A stretch of 64,000 nucleotides of DNA from Xenorhabdus poinarii G6 (GTDB taxonomy: Bacteria; Pseudomonadota; Gammaproteobacteria; Enterobacterales; Enterobacteriaceae). Below the pieces are notes generated by a model. It saw nothing but the letters and a program-made list of their open reading frames with translations, was not told where the DNA came from and did not search any database. Made by a program: the position numbers and the translations under genes. Positions 62,545 through 64,000 of this stretch are shown in pieces (position 1 is the first letter of the stretch; each line of letters starts with the position of its first letter). The stretch is from the NCBI RefSeq assembly GCF_000968175.1, contig NZ_FO704551.1, forward strand, positions 1,550,001-1,614,000, in the 5' to 3' direction.

Positions 62545-63006
62545 TCAATCGCAGCACTTCTTGTATTTTTTGCCTGAACCACATGGGCAAGGGCTATTTC
62601 GGCCGACCTGGGGACGAGTGCCATCAATATAAAACCAGCGTTGGTTGATGTGCAAAAAACGTGAGCGCTCATGAATTAATTGCTTATCTTGCTTTCCTGG
62701 TTCAATAAAGCAAGCGGAAAATTCAACATAGGCTTCGTGATGATGTTTCTCTTGATCCGTTTCCAGCACGTTTAATCCTAGCCATTGTACGCCAGCAAAA
62801 CTTTGTTCTATTTCCGCCCGCCAGTTTTCAGCCTGACAATCTGGGTGCCAGGTAGCGATAAGGTAATCTGTATTTTGTGTAACATAAGCACTATATCTGG
62901 AACGCATCAAGGATTCAGCATCTGGGGCAGGACGATGGTTTTCGAGATAGGGGCGACAGCAAAGAGCGAAAGATGAGCCACTGCCGCAGGGACACATTAT
63001 TGTCAA
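62545..63006 (-). CDS. ychJ: YchJ-like SEC-C motif protein (UPF0225)
   Basis: 153 residues (E. coli 152). Two SEC-C metal-binding motifs, one at each end: [13 protein letters not shown] near residue 5 and [13 protein letters not shown] at the C-terminus. Between them is an NTF2-like fold ([24 protein letters not shown]). The function is unknown. It is next to purU, the conserved order. Confidence 0.93.
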   Translation of the reverse strand: MTIMCPCGSGSSFALCCRPYLENHRPAPDAESLMRSRYSAYVTQNTDYLIATWHPDCQAENWRAEIEQSFAGVQWLGLNVLETDQEKHHHEAYVEFSACFIEPGKQDKQLIHERSRFLHINQRWFYIDGTRPQVGRNSPCPCGSGKKYKKCCD

Positions 63007-63216
63007 AATAACTCCAATTTTTTAAAGTGATTGCTGCTAATCTCAGCAATATAGCAACGAGATATGGGAATATAATAAGAGTATAAGTAGTCCAGATCTA
63101 TTCGGCTATCACTGATTAATAATACGTAAACGAAGCTTCATTTTATGGCAATTCCGGATAGCGAATCATTGAAGTGTGATTCAATACCAGTGCACTGTAT
63201 ATCTGGTTGAATTAAC

Positions 63217-63225
63217 TGGTATACT
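63217..63225 (+). promoter_or_regulatory. Extended -10 promoter of galU
   Basis: TGGTATACT carries the TGn extension and a near-consensus -10 about 120 bp before galU. No good -35 is visible at 17 bp, as is common for extended -10 promoters. The rest of the 341-bp gap between ychJ and galU shows no gene. Confidence 0.5.
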
Positions 63226-63347
63226 CGGGCGCGTTATTTTTACAAGTGCGATTTTCTTCATATAGACGATTTTTTCTGAAAGTTAATGCGATTGTTTAAG
63301 CTGTAAAGGAATTTTTTCAGTGAAAACAATCGGTAGGAGACGATGTA

Positions 63348-64000
63348 ATGTCAGTAATCAATAAAAAGGTAAAAAAAGCGGTTATACCGGTTGCCGGTTT
63401 AGGAACCCGGATGTTGCCTGCAACTAAAGCCATTCCGAAAGAAATGCTACCTCTGGTGGATAAGCCGTTGATTCAATATGTCGTCAACGAATGTATTAAG
63501 GCTGGTATTAATGAAATTATTCTGGTTACACATTCATCTAAAAACTCAATAGAAAACCATTTTGATACCAGCTTTGAGTTGGAAGCGATCCTTGAGCAAA
63601 GGGTTAAGCGCCAGTTATTGGAGGAAGTACAGTCTATCTGTCCAAATCATGTGACCATCATGCAAACCCGTCAAGGTATTGCAAAAGGATTGGGACATGC
63701 GGTGTTATGCGCTAAACCACTTATTGGCGATGAGCCATTTGCTGTGATTCTGCCTGATGTCATTTTGGATGAGTACAGCGCTGATTTATCAACATATAAT
63801 TTGAGTGAAATGTTGTCACGGTTTAACCGCAATGGGACAAGCCAGCTCCTGGTTGAACCCGTTCCCGTGGAACAGGTTTCGGATTATGGCATTGTTGATT
63901 GCCTGGGTGAACATTTACAGCCCGGTGATAGTAAGCCGATTGTCCGTGTTGTTGAAAAACCAAAACCAGAAGAAGCACCATCGAACCTTTCTATTGTTGG
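63348..64000 (+). CDS. galU: UTP-glucose-1-phosphate uridylyltransferase GalU (3' end outside the window)
   Basis: First 217 codons of GalU, which makes UDP-glucose for LPS, capsule, trehalose and osmoregulated glucans. The nucleotide-binding start [23 protein letters not shown] and the LPDVILDE metal-binding region are visible. ATG at 63348, preceded by GGAGA. The frame is open to the last base, so the gene runs beyond the window. Confidence 0.96.
   Translation, partial: MSVINKKVKKAVIPVAGLGTRMLPATKAIPKEMLPLVDKPLIQYVVNECIKAGINEIILVTHSSKNSIENHFDTSFELEAILEQRVKRQLLEEVQSICPNHVTIMQTRQGIAKGLGHAVLCAKPLIGDEPFAVILPDVILDEYSADLSTYNLSEMLSRFNRNGTSQLLVEPVPVEQVSDYGIVDCLGEHLQPGDSKPIVRVVEKPKPEEAPSNLSIV

Overview
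The window reads as chromosomal DNA of an entomopathogenic Morganellaceae bacterium, most likely Xenorhabdus (Photorhabdus is the alternative). The housekeeping genes are enterobacterial in sequence and, in blocks, in order: sapABCDF, pspF-pspABC, ycjXF, tyrR, tpx, zntB, ttcA, dsbB, nhaB, fadR, dadAX, yeaD, gapA, msrB, yeaC, pncA, ansA, sppA, ydjA, selD, topB, xthA, tRNA-Tyr, purU, ychJ, galU. Between these blocks lie accessory loci typical of nematode-symbiont genomes: a 21-kb nonribosomal peptide synthetase (NRPS) and a two-gene Pir-type insecticidal toxin. The genus is an inference from content; there is no rRNA in the window.

Layout. 78-5470 (minus): the sap peptide/polyamine ABC transporter operon. 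5615-5734 (plus): an unannotated-looking gap that contains a clear RyhB iron-stress small RNA with a Fur box in front and an intrinsic terminator behind. 5865-8381: pspF facing pspABC across a sigma-54 promoter, followed by ycjX-ycjF and tyrR. 12821-16027: a remnant resembling a phosphoethanolamine transferase, tpx, zntB and ttcA. 16263-37198 (minus): two NRPS genes separated by 2 nt, transcribed from the 37.2-kb end, giving a five-module line C-A-T-E / C-A-T / C-A-T-E // dock-C-A-T-E / C-A-T-TE. 37199-39942: AT-rich spacer, a small lipoprotein and a decayed siderophore-type locus (ABC exporter fragment, Fur box, frameshifted AraC regulator). 40033-49803: dsbB, nhaB, fadR, dadAX, yeaD, gapA, msrB, yeaC. 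49889-51703 (minus): pirA-pirB. 52111-59553: pncA, ansA, sppA, ydjA, a selD gene with a large internal deletion, topB and xthA. 59554-61069: an AT-rich gap and an orphan LysR regulator. 61328-64000: tRNA-Tyr, purU, ychJ and the start of galU (cut by the window edge).

How the parts work together. The core genes cover envelope stress (psp), peptide/polyamine transport (sap), aromatic amino acid control (tyrR), peroxide and disulfide chemistry (tpx, dsbB, msrB), fatty acid control (fadR), D-alanine catabolism (dadAX), NAD salvage (pncA) and central carbon metabolism (gapA, yeaD, galU). The NRPS probably makes an N-acylated, aromatic-rich pentapeptide: the first condensation domain looks like a starter type, the epimerisation and condensation domain subtypes agree with each other, and two consecutive modules carry a tyrosine-type binding pocket. 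PirA and PirB together resemble a split three-domain Cry toxin.

Most interesting points: the aromatic pentapeptide synthetase and its degenerate first epimerisation domain; the pirAB locus between yeaC and pncA with a large dyad beside it; the shrunken selD (loss of selenophosphate synthesis at this locus); RyhB; and the remains of an iron-regulated siderophore locus.
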